A stretch of 64,000 nucleotides of DNA from Breviolum minutum Mf 1.05b.01 (taxonomy: Eukaryota; Sar; Dinophyceae; Suessiales; Symbiodiniaceae). Within the stretch, counting starts at the first letter, position 1. Each line of letters begins with the position of its first letter. This document shows, in pieces, positions 62,842 to 64,000 of the stretch. The notes under the pieces are model-generated. The model was not told where the DNA came from. It saw nothing but the letters and a program-made list of their open reading frames with translations, and made no database searches. A program made the position numbers and the translations under genes. The stretch covers positions 62,001 to 126,000 of the forward strand of contig DF239662.1 of assembly GCA_000507305.1 (NCBI GenBank), read 5' to 3'.

Positions 62842-63016
62842 ACTCACCAAGCAGTTTTAGAATCTCAAGGTCGCCTCACACCTCACGACACGGGTCGAGA
62901 TGGCGGAGCCCAATTCAAGTTCCTCGAACAGCAGAATGGTCATGGGTCAAATGGGGCAATGGTCATGGCAGACCTAAACGTACAGCACACAAATCCACAC
63001 AAAATACATGGATTTA
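62842..63016 (+). CDS. Exon
   Basis: Acceptor CTTCCGTCAAG; THQAVLESQGRLTPHD, TGRDGGAQFKFLEQQN, GHGSNGAMVMADLN. Gln/Gly/His-rich; ends near an IE-K copy. Confidence 0.52.
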
Positions 63017-63018
63017 GT

Positions 63019-63252
63019 TTGCCATCAGATCCTAACAAAAGTATACAAAACCACAATTTCACCACTATAATGGGGTTATAGATAGATAATGCTAAGAACT
63101 CACTTTGGAAGTGACCATATACTTGTGTTGGTTTAGTTGGTGATTCTACGGATTGTACCATGGTAAATCCCCATTAAACCACCATTTGGGAGAATATATA
63201 TATATATATGTTTTATATAGCTTTTTTTCCAAGCATCGAACAAGCAATTTCC
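63019..63252. mobile_element. IE-K element, long form
   Basis: Pairs with 24212-24452 over its whole length. Confidence 0.6.
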
Positions 63253-63395
63253 AAGAATATGGGCCTGCACCCTGGGGAAATTTGAACATCATGGTCTGGA
63301 TGGAAAAGGTAGTTCCTTGAGAATATAGATGATTTTTGTGTATGCATGTAAAATTTTCGGGGATGTGATGTAATAAGGTCTATGAAGGAAAACGT

Positions 63396-63617
63396 ATGGG
63401 AAAACGCCAGTTCATAACACCCCCGGAGAATAAGGTCAGTTTTTGGTGGGCGGCGATTAGGGTTGATTTTAGGAGGTGGGAGTTGTTGAAGCGCAACACG
63501 GCGATCCGACGTGGTGAAGTTGCATCATGCATCATGTTGTCACATGACCGAATCCCCCAAAAGAAAACACGGAAACCATCCGTAGGGAATCCAATCACAT
63601 TTTCGGAGGATGATTAG
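63396..63617 (+). CDS. Probable last exon of a gene
   Basis: KRQFITPPENKVSFWW, AAIRVDFRRWELLKRN, TAIRRGEVASCIMLSH, KKTRKPSVGNPITFSEDD then TAG. Basic with an acidic C-terminus; the longest good exon at the right end. Start not fixed. Confidence 0.6.
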   Translation: MGKRQFITPPENKVSFWWAAIRVDFRRWELLKRNTAIRRGEVASCIMLSHDRIPQKKTRKPSVGNPITFSEDD

Positions 63618-63924
63618 GGTGTAAATTCACCTCCGAAACGAAATGTATTTTGGTTCCGTTACCATTCTCAGAAGGTGAGCCAGGATCCCTAGGGAATCAG
63701 ATTCGCGAAATATATCCATCCATCATAGTCTATTCTGCATGTTTGACCTAAACTATAGCGATGCCACAGAAGAGACTTTTCCCAAAGGGTACTCCAGCAA
63801 GAGAATCCACCTTCTTTTAGGGAACCGGGGTGGATCAAATATGATGAATTATTTGGTTTTGATTTACCCATAATATAGACATACCGTACATATCATGAAT
63901 TTACCCATTGATATTATTAATATG

Positions 63925-63956
<32 letters not shown>

Positions 63957-64000
63957 CATGTTTGATTTATATCAACATCTATATACAGGGAATGAAACCT

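Noticed and set aside
1..64000. tRNA, rRNA, bacterial operons, riboswitches
   Set aside because: None recognised. No ribosome-binding-site-linked gene runs; the architecture is eukaryotic.

Overview
This is a nuclear, intron-rich eukaryotic sequence, most likely from a dinoflagellate (Suessiales/Symbiodiniaceae-like). Four things point that way: an N-terminal ubiquitin-like domain fused to ankyrin repeats (51169-51945) of a type common in Symbiodiniaceae; short coding islands on one strand; donors that appear to include GA as well as GT; and hundreds of bases per kilobase of short terminal-inverted-repeat (TIR) elements. I recognise no prokaryotic gene, rRNA, tRNA or CRISPR array. The organism is an inference.

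Layout. Coding islands of 40-280 bp, nearly all on the + strand, occur from end to end. Many are separated by one or a few 80-300 bp TIR elements, most flanked by TA. I sort these into families IE-A to IE-K (possible introners) plus T1-T4 (other TIR elements). In several families the TIR itself carries a GT or GA at the left end and the mirrored AG at the right end, so the element can be removed as an intron, leaving a few TIR bases in the exons. Applying one family rule at chosen junctions joins open frames of about 110 codons at 15.5-16.0 kb and 17.3-17.8 kb, and of 70-125 codons at 3.9, 16.3, 24.5 and 26.2 kb. I chose these examples by eye, and other phases are often open too, so transcripts are needed.

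Regions. 1-8 kb: scattered exons, T3, T1 and T2 elements, and a 19-bp minisatellite. 8-20 kb: dense exon/element alternation and the clearest intron tests. 20-24 kb: a cysteine-containing exon with two open frames and a His-rich open frame. 24-42 kb: many exons, including a good pair at 29.16-29.6 kb joined by an ordinary intron. 43-46.8 kb: a tandem array of four exon-intron units, with intact inner copies and broken outer ones. 46.9-49.8 kb: a run of phase-compatible exons. 50.5-51.06 kb: a long TTG/TTTG repeat directly before the ubiquitin-like/ankyrin gene, which decays after 51.93 kb. 52-64 kb: more exons, a second tandem array at 57.8-59.9 kb (three copies of one exon), and an exon ending near 63.6 kb.

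I cannot say how many genes there are. The same-strand islands could be one very long gene or several. Apart from the ankyrin gene, none of the predicted peptides is one whose function I recognise.
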